The notes under the pieces were generated by a model. It saw only the letters and a list, made by a program, of their open reading frames with translations. It did not search any database and was not told where the DNA came from. A stretch of DNA of 64,000 nucleotides from Myotis daubentonii (lineage: Eukaryota; Chordata; Mammalia; Chiroptera; Vespertilionidae): the NCBI RefSeq assembly GCF_963259705.1, contig NC_081850.1:33075799-33139798 (forward strand), written 5' to 3'. This document shows positions 33,430 to 44,726 of the stretch, in pieces. Made by a program: the position numbers and the translations under genes. How positions within the stretch are numbered: position 1 is the first letter of the stretch; every line of letters starts with the position of its first letter.

Positions 33430-34120
33430 TGCAATGACCAAGGGCTGTGGAGACTCAAATAATCAATAGACAATGTTTCTTACTACTATTAATGGGACCA
33501 GACAAATTGGAAACACTAGATAGTCTTTCATAATAAAGTTGGAGAAGAAAAATGGAGTAAAAGAATCAACCAAAATGTGTAAAAATTCTAAAGTTTCTGT
33601 AAGATCCCAGTAGAAATAGCAAGAGTGGGAAAAGGGCTTATATTTAACTAAGCAATCTGCCTTCCTCTTCACTGGCCAAAGACTCATATAGCCCAGCTCT
33701 GAATTCTTCTCTGGGTGTCAGAGGGCCAGGAGAGTTTCACTCTCCCAGCATCTCTAACCTTTTCCTCCCTTTCATTTGCAACCAAGCACAGTAGTACTTT
33801 TTCCTCCCAGAGCACAGGCTACAGTGAGCAGGGTATTCTAGAGAAGGGGGAAGGGGACTTGGTTACCTGTTAGCATTTTGTTGATACTTCAATAATCTGC
33901 TTTGGGAAAAGCCCCTCTCTACTCTCTGGTCTCTCTCCAGCTTTGTTAGAGGAACCACACGGGAAGGAATAAAGGTTGGGTACATCCCTGAGACCCTTAA
34001 TTTTTAGAAAAGGGATTTTCACATTTACATTCTTGTTACATTTCCAACAAGATTATAGTAATAATTCTATATTTCTGCTGGTCTAGGTTAGTGATGGAGT
34101 TCTTGGCAATAATCCAGAGG
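33430..34120. other. Unassigned sequence
   Basis: Contains a minus-strand open frame (33463-33687) with no recognisable domain. No gene recognised. Confidence 0.3.
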
Positions 34121-34124
34121 AAAA

Positions 34125-35146
34125 TCCTATATAATAAATGCCCAGCGACCAAATGGCAGAACAACCAGAATAACCGCAGACTCTCGCCCCAGCCAGTCCC
34201 ACCCCCAAGCAACCCCCAGCACCCCTAAATCACTGCCTGGCTCCCTGGTGCATGTACATTTAGTGAAAGCACAAGAAATAATTATCAGTCTCTTCTGTCC
34301 CCAACCAGAGTCTCCAAAGGGCTCTGCTAATACTGCAGCCAAAGTGTGGAATTCTCCCTCCATGGCCTGCAGCCCCAGGAGACCTTCCAAGTGACCAAAA
34401 AGGTGATCTAAGCATTAACGGGATGGTAGCCCTTTGTGAGGAATGTAGATAGGCTGGGTGGGGATTTTGTGAAATTTTGGTGCCTTGCAGATTAGGTGAG
34501 CTTTCAATCTCTCTTTATTTTTTTTTTAAATATATTTTATTGATTTTTTACAGAGAGGAAGGGAGAGAGATAGAGAGTTAGAAACATCGATGAGAGAGAA
34601 ACATCGATCAGCTGCCTCCTGCACATCTCCCACTGGGGATGTGCCCACAACCCAGGTACATGCCCTTGACCGGAATTGAACCTGGGACCTTTCAGTCCGC
34701 AGGCCGACGCTCTATCCACTGAGCCAAACCGGTTCGGCTCAATCTCTCTTTAAAAGGGGCAGCGAAGAGGACCCGCAGGCCGCCAGGGGCATCAGTGAAG
34801 GGTAGGCACATTCAAAAACAGAAAAACTTTTAAACAAACAGACATGAAGATCATATTGGGAAACTGAGGGCAGAGCCCCAGGAAGAATGCAAAAATCATT
34901 AAAGGGCCATCATCCATCTTGATATACATTTGCAAGCAACACAAAAACAACTTCATCTCATGGCATGTGAAATGCAAAACAGTTCTGTTGTGGGTTTTCT
35001 TCTGGCCATCCTTAAAGTGTAATTAGATCCAGCTGGGGTAAGCTATAGCTTCCAGCATTAGACCCCACCACCAGCCCTGCCCGATGGGTGTCGGGGTGGG
35101 CCTGCCGGACCGCACCCATACATGAATTCATGCACCTGGCCTCTAG
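34125..35146 (+). mobile_element. Helitron with a large unfamiliar interior
   Basis: It begins TCCTATATAATAAATGCCCA after A (34124) and ends CATGAATTCATGCACCTGGC, then CTCTAG, before T (35147). No TSD is seen, as expected. It spans 1022 bp, of which about 230 are a later Ves SINE with its duplicated site (34521-34738). The rest, about 34260-34500 and 34750-35040, does not look like the usual HeliBat body. It contains no Rep or helicase and may be captured host DNA. Minus-strand frames at 34127-34390 and 34792-34977 match no protein I recognise. Confidence 0.82.
34521..34738 (-). mobile_element. Ves SINE inside the Helitron
   Basis: A complete minus-strand Ves SINE (head CCACTGAGCCAAACCGGTTC). 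The 14-bp TSD TCAATCTCTCTTTA (TTTCAATCTC.. at about 34505-34519 and GCTCAATCTC.. at about 34737-34752) shows it inserted after the Helitron. Confidence 0.92.
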
Positions 35147-35200
35147 TTAATTTATATAGCACTTTTTGGTTAAAAAATGAGGTACTGGGTTACTATCTTG

Positions 35201-35542
35201 ACCTATATATATAAAAGCCTAAGCTACCGGCCAACCAGCCAACCGTTCAACTGGCCAGCCGGTAGCTATGATGCACACTGACCACCAGGGGGCACACGCT
35301 GAATGAAGGAGATGCTGAACACAAGAGCTGCCAAGATGCATTGACTTGGCAGCTGCGGGTTCTCAGGTGACGCACCTGGAACCAGAGAGGAGGGAGCCAG
35401 ATTCCAGGGTGCGTCACCCGAGAACTGCCCTCTTGCAATCTGGGACCCCTCAGGGGATGTTGGAAAGCTGGTTTTGGCCTGATCCCTGCAAGCCAGGCCA
35501 AGGGACCCCATCATTGTATGAATCCGTGCACCGGGCCTCTAG
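35201..35542 (+). mobile_element. HeliBat-type Helitron, 342 bp
   Basis: Starts ACCTATATATATAAAAGCCT (first base altered from T) and ends CGTGCACCGGGCCTCTAG. It includes CACTGACCACCAGGGGGCAC, shared by HeliBat elements, and a large internal inverted repeat (TCTCAGGTGACGCACC at 35371-35386 against GGGTGCGTCACCCGAGA at 35409-35425). Open frames on both strands are shadows. Confidence 0.87.
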
Positions 35543-35549
35543 TTAATTA

Positions 35550-36160
35550 TAAAATTATTCTCTCATCTTTCTATCATAATCATTTCAGTGAATTTCTTTG
35601 TATATATGATTTTTAATATACTGTAATAATTTTTCATGTGCTACAAACTAGTGAGTCTCAATAATTTTTTGCTTCCATACCAATGGAATATTTTCCCAGT
35701 AGGACCATCTAAATTACACAGTGTTTTTGTTTTTCATAATTATTATTTGTAATGGCAGCCTAATCTCCCATTGAGTGGGTATAATATAATTAACCATTTC
35801 CTATTGTTAGATTTTTAGGCTGTGACCAATTTTTTGCTATTATAAATAAATTTCTTATAACAGATTGCAAACTTTCATCAGATATTTTTTAAAACTTTTG
35901 ATTATTTCCTTAGTACAAACTCCCAGAAGATTCTACTTGGCCAAAAGATATATATATTTTAGAATTTCTTAATAGATATTGCTAAATTGATTTATAAAAG
36001 ACTTTTGTAATGCCAATAATAATGTATGAGAGTACTCGTCTTACCTCTTCCTAACAAATATTGAATATTACCATGGGTGTTGCTTTGTTTTACAACCAAA
36101 TGATAGAAATGAAAAGGTACCTCAGTATCATTTTAATTGTTACTTTTTAAAATTAAAAGT
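35550..36160. other. AT-rich sequence, probably L1-derived
   Basis: Text such as CTGTGACCAATTTTTTGCTA, then TTATAAATAAATTTCTTATAA, resembles an old antisense L1 3' region. Not assigned firmly. Confidence 0.4.
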
Positions 36161-36164
36161 TAAA

Positions 36165-36570
36165 TGGAAGTGAAATAAGTCAGTCAGAGAAAGACAAATA
36201 CCATATGATTTCACTTATATGTGGAATCTAAAGAACAGAATAAGTGAATAAAATTAAAACAAACTCATAGACACAGAGAACAGACTGATGGTTGCCAGAC
36301 CAGAGAAGAGAGGGTAGGGTGATTGGGTGAAAAAGGTAAAGGGGTTAAAAAGTACAAATTGGTAGTTACAACACAGTCACAGGGATGTAAAGTGCAGCAC
36401 AGGGAATATAGTCAATAATATTGTAAGAACTATGCATAGTGCCAGGTGGGTACTAGAATATCGTGGGAACACTTTGTAAGTATTTGACTGTCTAACCACT
36501 GTGCTGTAGACCCGAAACGAATACAGAATAATATTTAATGTAAACTGTAATTGAAAAATAAATAAAAGTG
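36165..36570 (+). mobile_element. Old L1 3' end
   Basis: GAAATAAGTCAGTCAGAGAA, ATATGTGGAATCTAAAGAAC, ACAGACTGATGGTTGCCAGA, GTCAATAATATTGTAAGAAC and the tail TGAAAAATAAATAAAA follow an L1MA-like 3' end on the plus strand. Confidence 0.85.
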
Positions 36571-36807
36571 AAATGGAACATGTTCGCCTCTTCTCATGTT
36601 TACTTTATTATACCACACACAAAAAAAGTAGCTTTCAAGCAATGCCTATCAATAAGACAGCATACTTATAGGGGTTTTCAAATGCAAATTACTCTATGGA
36701 TTTGTACATAAACCTATTCTCACAGAATGAATCTCTAAGTTAGAGCATTTTCTTTTTTTCTCTTTTAAACAAAGTAGAGTCAAAATCTTTCTGAACAAAT
36801 AACTGAT

Positions 36808-36980
36808 ACGGCCTGGATGGTGTTGCTCAGTGGTTGAGCATCAACCTATGAAGTAGGAGGTCATAGCTCAATTCCCAGTCAGGGCACATGTCAGGGTTGC
36901 AGGCCTCATCCCCAGTAGAGGACGTTTCTCTCTCTCTCCCTCTCCCTCTCTGAAATGAGTAAAAAATATATTTAAAAATA
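36808..36980 (+). mobile_element. Ves-related SINE, short body
   Basis: Head CGGCCTGGATGGTGTTGCTC, the box-B-like region and GGGCACATGTCAGGGTTGCA. The ATCGATG hairpin segment is missing, so the CTCTCTCTC run follows directly. Confidence 0.85.
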
Positions 36981-36984
36981 ATAA

Positions 36985-37740
36985 TGATAATTAATCGAAC
37001 ATTTTACCAGAATTTACCTTGATCTAAAAGCACTGAGTTTACTGAGGGATCTAATTAACTTAGCAAATCAGCCAAAAACAACAGTACATGACAGACAAAA
37101 TTCCATTTAAATAAATACCACACAGACTGAGCAAGTCCAGAGGACGGAAGTAGGACCAAAGAGGGGAAGTTGAGGAAGACAAAATTTTGCTAATGATTGG
37201 TAGGACTTTTTAACAATTATCTCAAGCCCAAAATGGACACTCGCTAGCCGGTAAAAAAGCAAGTTTCTTATCACTTTGTTCAGCAAAAATGGTCGGGGGT
37301 ACTTTAGGTAGTGAATGGATGTAGGGGAGGCCTGGTGGAGAGTGGGATGGATGGACTCTAAAGTCCCTTCCAAATCTATTTTCCCTAGCAAAGTCTTGTG
37401 GGCCTGGACCTCTTGATCCTGGGAATACTGGACTGATCTGTATAAGAAAGAGGAAGAACCTGTCTTTCTCTTCTTAAGGGTGGGGCTAACCCTAGTCAGA
37501 ATTTTGAAATCTTTAGATTTATCTTTGACATCTTCCCACTTCCCCTTTTGTACTCTTGTTTACCATCTCATCCAGACCTCAGCTGCCTTATATTCCTACT
37601 TAGTCTCCAAACAGGACCACTCTACTGCATTACTTCTCTCTCTCAAACCACCTCAAATGCCCCATTCTTTCAATACAGATAATGTTAGTTAGGTGTAAAG
37701 AAGAAAGCAATCTGTTTAAACCATTTCACTCTAAAATGTA
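36985..37740. other. Unassigned, partly L2-like
   Basis: The stretch 37470-37690 has L2-like text (TTTAGATTTATCTTTGACAT). No gene is seen. The minus-strand frame at 37107-37391 has no recognisable motif. Confidence 0.35.
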
Positions 37741-37745
37741 AATGA

Positions 37746-37980
37746 CTGGCCCTGGCCAGGATGGCTAAGTTGGTTGGAGTGTCATCCCATACACTGAGAG
37801 GTTGTGGAGCTCAATTCCCTATCAGGGCACATACCAGGTTTCGGGTTCAATCCTGGGACAGGGTGCATACAGGAGACAACCGATCCATGTTTCTCTCTCT
37901 CTCTCTCTCCCTTCCTCTCTTCCTCCCTCCCTCTCCCTCTCTTTCTAAACCAATAGAAACGTATCCTCGGGTGAGGTATT
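37746..37980 (+). mobile_element. Ves-related SINE
   Basis: Head GGCCCTGGCCAGGATGGCTA with the GTTGGTTGGAGTGTCATCCC variant. TGTAAATGACT before it and TGTGAATGACT after it form an imperfect TSD. Confidence 0.87.
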
Positions 37981-38104
37981 AAAAAAATAATGTGAATGAC
38001 TAATAGCCCCATGACCTTACCAAACAGGTATGAGTTTTCAAAACAAGATGTTTCTAAAACCAATGGCAACTGACATGTTGTAAATTAAACTCCAATAGCC
38101 CTTC

Positions 38105-38290
38105 TAGAGTTCAAATCCAAGCTCCGTTACATACTGTCTGGTGAGCTGAGGGAACTACTAACCCACCCTGTGCTTCAATACTTTCATCTGTAAATGAGGA
38201 AGACATATTATTAAACTAAAAAAATGTATATAACCTGCCTAGCTTATTTCTTGACACAGAGATCTTCATAAATGTTAGTTATTATTCTCC
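38105..38290 (-). mobile_element. MIR SINE
   Basis: GTTCAAATCCAAGCTCCGTT, CTTCAATACTTTCATCTGTA and AATGAGGAAGACATATTA follow a reverse MIR. Confidence 0.75.
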
Positions 38291-38484
38291 TTCTGCAGTC
38301 CTCCATGCAGAGGCACAATCATGGATTCCCTGCTCTCTTTCTTTCTCCTCTTCAACATACATAACCCATATCCCTGGGGCTGTGAGGTGAGTATCTGAGT
38401 CAAAGTCTGGGAAGCTGAGAGTTCTACATAAAAGGAGGACTTCTTCAGGTTCAGCTGACTTTACTATCCTTTTCTCTTTTTTTA

Positions 38485-38703
38485 AAAAAAAAATATATTT
38501 ATTGATTGATTTCAGAGAGGAAGGGAGAAGGAGAGAGAGATAGAAATATTAATGATGAGAGAGAATCATTGATAGGCTGCCTCCTGCAAACCCCCCACTG
38601 GGGATCAACCCCACAACTCAGGCATGTGCCCTTGGCAGGAATCAAACCTGAGACCCTTCAGTCAGCAGGCCGACGCTCTATCCACTGAGCCAAGCCGGCT
38701 AGG
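38485..38703 (-). mobile_element. Ves SINE with 13-bp TSD
   Basis: Complete minus-strand element. ACTATCCTTTTCT flanks it at 38463-38475 and 38706-38718. Confidence 0.9.
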
Positions 38704-38729
38704 GCACTATCCTTTTCTATTGCATATTT

Positions 38730-39065
38730 TCTGCCATTAGATTTTTTATATTTTCCCTTTTCTTTGTGTTCATTTTGTTCTTTTTGTTTAATTCTTGGAC
38801 TGGGCTGTTAAATTTTTATTTGAAAATTTGCTTATTTCCAGTATTTCTTATTTTCTAATACATATATTTAAGGCTATAGGTTTCCTTCTAAGCAGCATGT
38901 TGACTACAATCCACAGATTTTGTAAAGTAATGCTTTTGTGTCCACTCATCTTTATATGTTTTATAATTTCCATTTGCTTTTCTCCTTAACCCACAATATT
39001 TAGTAATGCGCTTTTAATTTTTTAAATGTATGACTTTAGTTGGAATTATTATTGATTTGTGATTC
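38730..39065 (-). mobile_element. L1 ORF2 fragment, antisense
   Basis: AAGGCTATAGGTTTCCTTCT, AAGCAGCATGTTGACTACAA and CTCCTTAACCCACAATATTT match an internal piece of L1 ORF2 read in reverse. Non-coding. Confidence 0.75.
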
Positions 39066-39675
39066 ATAAATAGTCTTGCTGTCTCTACATTCTCATGATA
39101 AATAAATGCAGCACATCAGGCATTAGAAGGCCAGCATGCAGCCATTTGTTGGTTCCTTCTCCACTCTTCATCTCCTCTCTCTCTATTTATAATCGTCATA
39201 GATGATGCTAACTCTCCAAAGTTTATATTATATGCAGGTGAGCTATAAATAAAAGGATGTTTTCTTAAATATGTTTTAAAAATAAATAACAGTATATGTA
39301 GTGCTTTTTGTAAACAATAGCAACAGGTATTCATTTAAATTATATTCTGCAAAAACAAACCAACTGTCTTCAATTAATATGGTGAAAACTGATGGAACCT
39401 GTGATTAAAACAAAAGTATACTAAACAAGAAAAATAAAAATCATTTGTTGTATGTGTGTAATGCAACATCTTTCCAGATGTAAGGCATTATCTCCACACG
39501 TGAAGCTAAAATGTGGCAATGTTTTAGTGGTTTAAGCCAAGGAAGGTTAGTTATATAATTGTTGTTATTTATATAGCCACATTTGGGAGTTCTCTACTGG
39601 TTGTGATATTGCCTTATCATAATGAGATAGCAGAGCTGACATCCTCCAAAACTGAGCTAGCTGTTTACTTATTTA
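39066..39675. other. Unassigned sequence
   Basis: AT-rich, no gene or family recognised. Confidence 0.3.
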
Positions 39676-39679
39676 ATAA

Positions 39680-40177
39680 CTAGAGGCTCAGTGCACAAAT
39701 TCGTGCACGAGTGGGTGGGATCCGGCCAACCCAGCCCCAATCGGCAGATCGGGGCTGGGCCTGTTGGGAGGAGGAGCCGGTGGGAGGTTGGCCGGCCAGC
39801 CTGCCCCCAAATGGGGTTAGGGGGGCCGATAGGGGCCAGTGGCCTGATTGGAGTGGAGGGGCCAATAAGGGGTGGAGCTGGCTGGGGGGAGGGGCTGTGG
39901 GCCAATCAGGGTAGGGCAGGCAAATCGGGGGTGGGGCCAGCTGGGAGGAAGGGCTGGCGGGGGGGGGGGGGAGAGGGGGGTTGTTCAGCCACCCCACCCT
40001 TGATTGGGGTGGGAGGGGTGAATCCAGAGTGGGGCCAGCCAGGGGGAGGGGTCAAAGGAGGTTGGCCAGCCAGCCCCACCCCCAATTGGGCTGGTTTGCT
40101 GGCCGCAGTGGGTGTCATAGCAACTGGTCATTCCAGTCATCACAGTGTTCTGGTCTCTGGCTTTTTATATATATAGA
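39680..40177 (-). mobile_element. Helitron with G-rich tandem interior
   Basis: Reading minus, it begins TCTATATATATAAAAAGCCA (from 40177) and ends in the palindromic GTGCACGAATTTGTGCAC and CTAG (39680-39683). A and T flank it. The interior is an imperfect tandem array of about 55-60 bp units containing GGCCAATCAGGG and GGTGGGGCCAGCTGGG, with a G run at 39959-39971. Long frames on both strands here are repeat-encoded. Confidence 0.87.
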
Positions 40178-40720
40178 TTTCTCTATTCCTCACAGGTACT
40201 AGAGACCAAGTTAGCAGTTGTATAAATGTTAAAATTAAGAGACTGTAATTCTCTTATAATGTATATAATATCTATATACGTTTGGGTCTTATAGGGGACC
40301 AAATTCACTGGTTTGCCCAAGACTGTGGATTCCCCAAGATAGGATAAAAAGGGGACAGTCTTCAACAAACCAAGTCAGTTGGTCACCTTACTTATTTGCC
40401 AACAATAAGTCACAGCATTATCCAGGGTTGATCTTGCAAGCAGGCAGACTAAGCTAACTCATTGACTTTGTATGATTTAAGGGCTACCACAACGGCCATT
40501 TAGTCCCCCTAATCACCCAGACTCCAATGGGATTATCCACTTTCCCAACCTGCAGTTTCCACCATTTGAGCCATTCCTTAAGTTATTTTTCTTTTCACTA
40601 GAATTAGACATTAAAGACTTAGGTATTATCTTTAGAAGCTTTGTTACAAAGCTCAAAGCTGGAAAGGAAGCCCCTTTTCGTCCAGGCTCCATTTCATCTC
40701 ACAGCCTTTTTTTATATTTT
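40178..40720. other. Unassigned sequence
   Basis: Non-coding, no repeat recognised. Confidence 0.3.
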
Positions 40721-40727
40721 TAAAATC

Positions 40728-40905
40728 CTCATCCTTTTTTCCATTGCTTTTTAGAGAGAATGGAAGAGAGAGGGAATGACAGAGAGAAATATCGATGTGA
40801 AAGAAACACATTGATTGGTTGCCTCCTGCATGAGCCCAACCAGGGTAGGGGCCGAGGAGAAGCCTGCAACCCAGGTACAGACCCTTGACCGGAATCAAAG
40901 TTTTT
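40728..40905 (-). mobile_element. Ves-related SINE, head missing
   Basis: Tail and body present (TTTTTTCCATTGCTTTTTAG to GGTACAGACCCTTGACCGGA). The tRNA-like head is cut short near 40900. Confidence 0.8.
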
Positions 40906-41043
40906 AGCCACACCTTTCCTCCCAAATTGACCCCCTCTGCCAATTCTGTGAAACTCAGTTTTCACATAACTGAGCTTTGAACTCAAAATATCTTCTTTGC
41001 TATTAAAAACAACAACAACATAAAACAAAACAAAGAAAAACCT

Positions 41044-41268
41044 TGCCCTAGCCGCTTTGGCTCAGTGGGTAGAGTGTTGGCCTGTGGACTGAAGGGTCCT
41101 GGGTTCAATTCCAGTCAAGGGCATATGCCCAGGTTGTGGGCTTGATCCCCAGTGTGGTGCATACAGGAAGTAGCCAATCAATAATTCTCTCTCCTCATTG
41201 ATATTTCTATCTCTCTCTCCCTTTCTCTTCCTCTATGAAATCAATAAAATATATATATTTTTAAAAAC
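41044..41268 (+). mobile_element. Ves SINE
   Basis: From TGCCCTAGCCGCTTTGGCTC to AATCAATAAAATATATATAT. AAAAACCTT precedes it and recurs after its tail. Confidence 0.92.
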
Positions 41269-41427
41269 CTTAAACACAAAGAGGAAAGAAAATAGTAAAT
41301 ATATAATTGTACAAAATATATAAAATTAAATTTCATAATGAAAATAACTTATGAAATTCTAAGAGCACTACACACTGAATTAAAAATATCTTTACTGCAA
41401 AAATAATGATTCAAAAACCTAAGTAAG

Positions 41428-41590
41428 ATCCCTGGTTGGGTAACTCAGTAGGTTACAGAGTTGCCCATATGCCAAGGTTTCGGGTTCGATCTCTGGCCAG
41501 GGCACATGCAAAAATAAACAAAGAATGAATAAATAAGTAGAACAGCAAATCGATGTCTATCTTTCTCTCTCTCTCAAATCAATAAATTAA
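41428..41590 (+). mobile_element. Ves-related SINE, older subfamily
   Basis: Head GATCCCTGGTTGGGTAACTC, GTTTCGGGTTCGATCTCTGG, AATAAGTAGAACAGCAAATC, then CTCTCTCTC and AATCAATAAATT. Confidence 0.87.
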
Positions 41591-41617
41591 AATATATATA
41601 TTAAAAATAATAAATTA

Positions 41618-41835
41618 GCCGAAACCTGTTTGGCTCAGTGGATAGAGTGTCAGCCTGCGGACTGAAGGGTCCCAGGTTCGATTTCGGTCAAGGGCATGTA
41701 CCTGGGTTGCGGGCACATCCCCAGTAGGAGATGTGCAGGAGGCAGCTGATCGATGTTTCTCTCTCATCGATGTTTCTAACTCTCTATCTCTCTCCCTTCC
41801 TCTCTGTAAAAAATCAATAAAATATATTTTAAAAA
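41618..41835 (+). mobile_element. Ves SINE
   Basis: Head AGCCGAAACCTGTTTGGCTC, box B GGTTCGATTTCGG, twin ATCGATGTTTC motifs and AATAAAATATATTT tail, then (ATA)n. Third SINE in 0.8 kb, all on the plus strand. Confidence 0.92.
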
Positions 41836-42026
41836 TAATAATAATAATAAATTAATTAAAAACCCAAGTAAAAGAGAAAACCCCTGCTTTTGTGGGTGAT
41901 GGGCTTGACTTTTTTTTTTTAAAAAAAAAAATTAGTTGGCTTTTATCTCTTTCTGTTTTATTTCCCAGAAATAAAAACTGTTTCCATTCCATTATTTCCA
42001 CTTTCCACACTATATTACACATAATT

Positions 42027-42140
42027 CAGTGATTTTCAACCTTTTTCATTTCATGGCACACATAAACTAATTACTAAAATCCTGTAGCACACCAAAAAAT
42101 ATATTTTTTGCCAATCTGACAAAAAAATAGGTATAATTTT

Positions 42141-42182
<42 letters not shown>

Positions 42183-42267
42183 AAGGGAAAAGAGGTCAGT
42201 GTCCCTGACTAAATGGTCAGGTATTGCATATTTTAAAAATTCTTGCGGCACATGGTGAAAATCGCTG
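42027..42267. mobile_element. hAT-type MITE with a (CT)n run
   Basis: Ends CAGTGATTTTCAACC and GGTGAAAATCGCTG are inverted repeats. The interior includes CATGGCACAC near the left and GCGGCACATGG near the right. An uninterrupted (CT)n lies at about 42141-42176. The 8-bp flanks ACATAATT and CACCAACT do not match, so the TSD has decayed. Confidence 0.7.
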
Positions 42268-42279
42268 CACCAACTAAAT

Positions 42280-43115
42280 AACCTTCCATGTTCTGACTCA
42301 CAATGAAAGCTCCCAATTCACATTCCATCTTCTGACATTTATATATATCAGCAGAGGTTTAACTAGTTTAACTTAGGGGGTCTAAGTTTGCTCCAACTTA
42401 TTTCAACAGCACAACGGCACCTTCTTCAGGAAGGACTATAGATTTTCAAGAACATCAATCTATCTTACATTACCCACATCCATGTTATTATTGGACAAAC
42501 CAAGACCAAGGCTCATCAAAGTTCAGCAGTGAAACAGAATTCTTGGGTAGTAAAAAGAATCACTCAAGGAAGTTATGGGCCCTTCCCTAAACCTCTTGGT
42601 CAGACACTCTCTTGGCGTGTTTACTTAGACTAAGACAACCCTGGGCACAAGGAGATGAACTGAGTTGCAAAGAGGAATCACGCCTCAGTTAAAAGTAATA
42701 GGGGTTCTCTAAGGTCCCTCCAAGTCTAAGAGTCTATAAAATTACTCTGGGATATCTGACATTCTTTTCTGGATGAGCCTTCCGTTATGCCAGGTGAACT
42801 ATGGACTCTGAGTCAAGTGTCTTCTTCTACTGGCTTTCCTTTAAGGAAACAACTGACAGACCTAATTCTTAGACCTGGACTTCCTGCTACTGCTGCCACC
42901 TGAACAACAGAAATCAAACAGAAAATTAACAAACATTCAGTGAGCACATATACAAGCTGCTAAACTAGGTCTGGAGTGATTTTTCAATAATTGGCAATAA
43001 GACGTAAACAATGAAAATTTTAAAACACCATGAAAATTAAAAAAAAAAAAGAATAACAATGAGGAGCATTTGAGATTTTGTTTCCTAGCATATGCCATAG
43101 TTTGGCTCAAATAAA
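42280..43115. other. Unassigned sequence
   Basis: Non-coding, no family or gene recognised. Confidence 0.3.
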
Positions 43116-43121
43116 TTTAAA

Positions 43122-43337
43122 AATATATATATTTTATTGATTTTTTACAGAGAGGAAGGGAGAGGGACAGAGAGCTAGAAACACTGATGAGAGAGAAACA
43201 TCGATCAGCTACCTCCTGCACACCTCCCACTGGGGATGTGCCCGCAACCAAGGTACATGCCCTCGACCGGAATCGAACCTGGGACCCTTCAGTCTGCAGG
43301 CCGACGCTCTATCCACTGAGCCAAACCGGTCAGGGGT
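43122..43337 (-). mobile_element. Ves SINE with about 12-bp TSD
   Basis: Complete minus-strand element (head end CCACTGAGCCAAACCGGTCA). TCAAATAAATTT occurs at about 43107-43118 and 43338-43349. Confidence 0.92.
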
Positions 43338-43439
43338 CAAATAAATTTTTATAAAAATAAATAAATAAATAAACAATGAAAAGATGTCACCAGGGAGTCT
43401 TGTACAGTGATATGGAGGAGAATTGATATTTTTGGATTC

Positions 43440-43600
43440 TAGCACTGTTTACTAGCTATGTGACCCCAAAGTAAGTTATTCAATATCACTAATCCTTACT
43501 ACATCAGTAAAAGAGGTCATTAATAGTGCTTTCCTTATTTGTAAAACTGCTGTGTGGATCAAAGGAGATGACTATGTAAAATTATTAACAGGCATAGAGG
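43440..43600 (-). mobile_element. MIR SINE
   Basis: TACTAGCTATGTGACCCCAA, AAGTTATTCAATATCACTAA and GATCAAAGGAGATGACTATG are reverse MIR signatures. Confidence 0.8.
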
Positions 43601-44230
43601 AAGTATTTGGGCTTGAGTCTTCCATTTGCCTCTCCACAGACTCTCTGTTCTTCTCCACCCTCCCTGCAACTGGGAGGCTGGCCTGGATTTGATCACCTGA
43701 GAGCCCCTATAGGAGAACAGAGGGAGGAAGGAGAATTAAGATGAGGTATATATTCTCTAGTCCCCTACCTGGAGGGTCACTGCTGAGGTTCCTTGACCAG
43801 TGGCCATGAGGCCTGTGAGTGGCCCTGTCTACACAGCCTGTGGGCTTAAGTTATACAAATACTGCAAAATACATACTATAATGCAAATAAATTCTTCCAC
43901 CTTCAGAAGATAGGTGTAGTGACTCAGACACAGACTATTTCCTTCTTCTCAGACCTTTTCAAACATTCCTAAGGAATAGCTTTTATTTTAAAGAATCTCC
44001 TATGACTGGGGTTGCCCAATTTAGAAAAAGAGAGAGAGAGAGAGAGAGAATACATTTTTAGTGTAGGTCACAAACATTGATGTTGCTTATCTGAAGTTTA
44101 TTCATTGTTTATCTGAAGTTCAAATCTAACTGGGCATCTTGTGTTTTATTTGGCAACCATATCTGTCATGGGAAGATTTGCACCCTTTCATTCATTCTTT
44201 TCTTTTTTTCTTAATTAGTGGGAGTTTTAT
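43601..44230. other. Unassigned sequence with a (GA)n run
   Basis: Mostly unidentified. A short (GA)n lies at about 44029-44049. Confidence 0.3.
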
Positions 44231-44237
44231 TGTAAAA

Positions 44238-44385
44238 CTAGAGGCCCGGTGCATGAAATTCTTGCACTGGGGGGTGGAGCTCCCTCAGCCCAGCCTGCCC
44301 CCTCTCACAGTCTGGGAGCCCTCAGGGGATGTCCCATGGGGAGTGGGCCTAAGCCACAGTCTGGCCGTGGAGGCTCAGAGCAGGT

Positions 44386-44429
<44 letters not shown>

Positions 44430-44590
44430 TGCTAGGGACCTGCCCCCAGCCACACCGTGGAAGCTTGGAGCAGGTGCACCTCTGTGTTGTTCTCTCAGGC
44501 TTAGGACCAAGCCTGGCCCCTCCTCCTGAGCTGGTCATGACCATTATGGAGTCCCGACCTCATTTGCATATTACTTCTTTATATATATGT
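44238..44590 (-). mobile_element. Helitron with internal (GT)n
   Basis: The 3' end (minus) is at CTAGAGGCCCGGTGCATGAA (44238 on) and the 5' end at about 44590 near TATATATAAAGAAG (minus), with the first bases decayed. Interior GCCCTCAGGGGATGTCCCAT fits HeliBat. A perfect (GT)n of about 20 units (44388-44428) has grown inside. Confidence 0.85.
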
Positions 44591-44726
44591 CTTCTTTTTT
44601 TCTATACACATTTTCAGAAAAGGTTCATAGGAAATAAAAAAAGCAATAGCCAAAACCACTGGCAAAAACTATTGATTGCCACCAATATTCATTCTCCCTT
44701 TCAGAGCTCAACTTCCTTTCCTCTTT

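Noticed and set aside
39691..40176. 161-codon frame with Gly/Pro repeats
   Set aside because: It is encoded by the tandem GC-rich interior of a Helitron and is open in several frames on both strands.
42019..42275. Target-site duplication for the hAT MITE at 42027-42267
   Set aside because: The 8-bp flanks ACATAATT and CACCAACT do not match, so no TSD is claimed.
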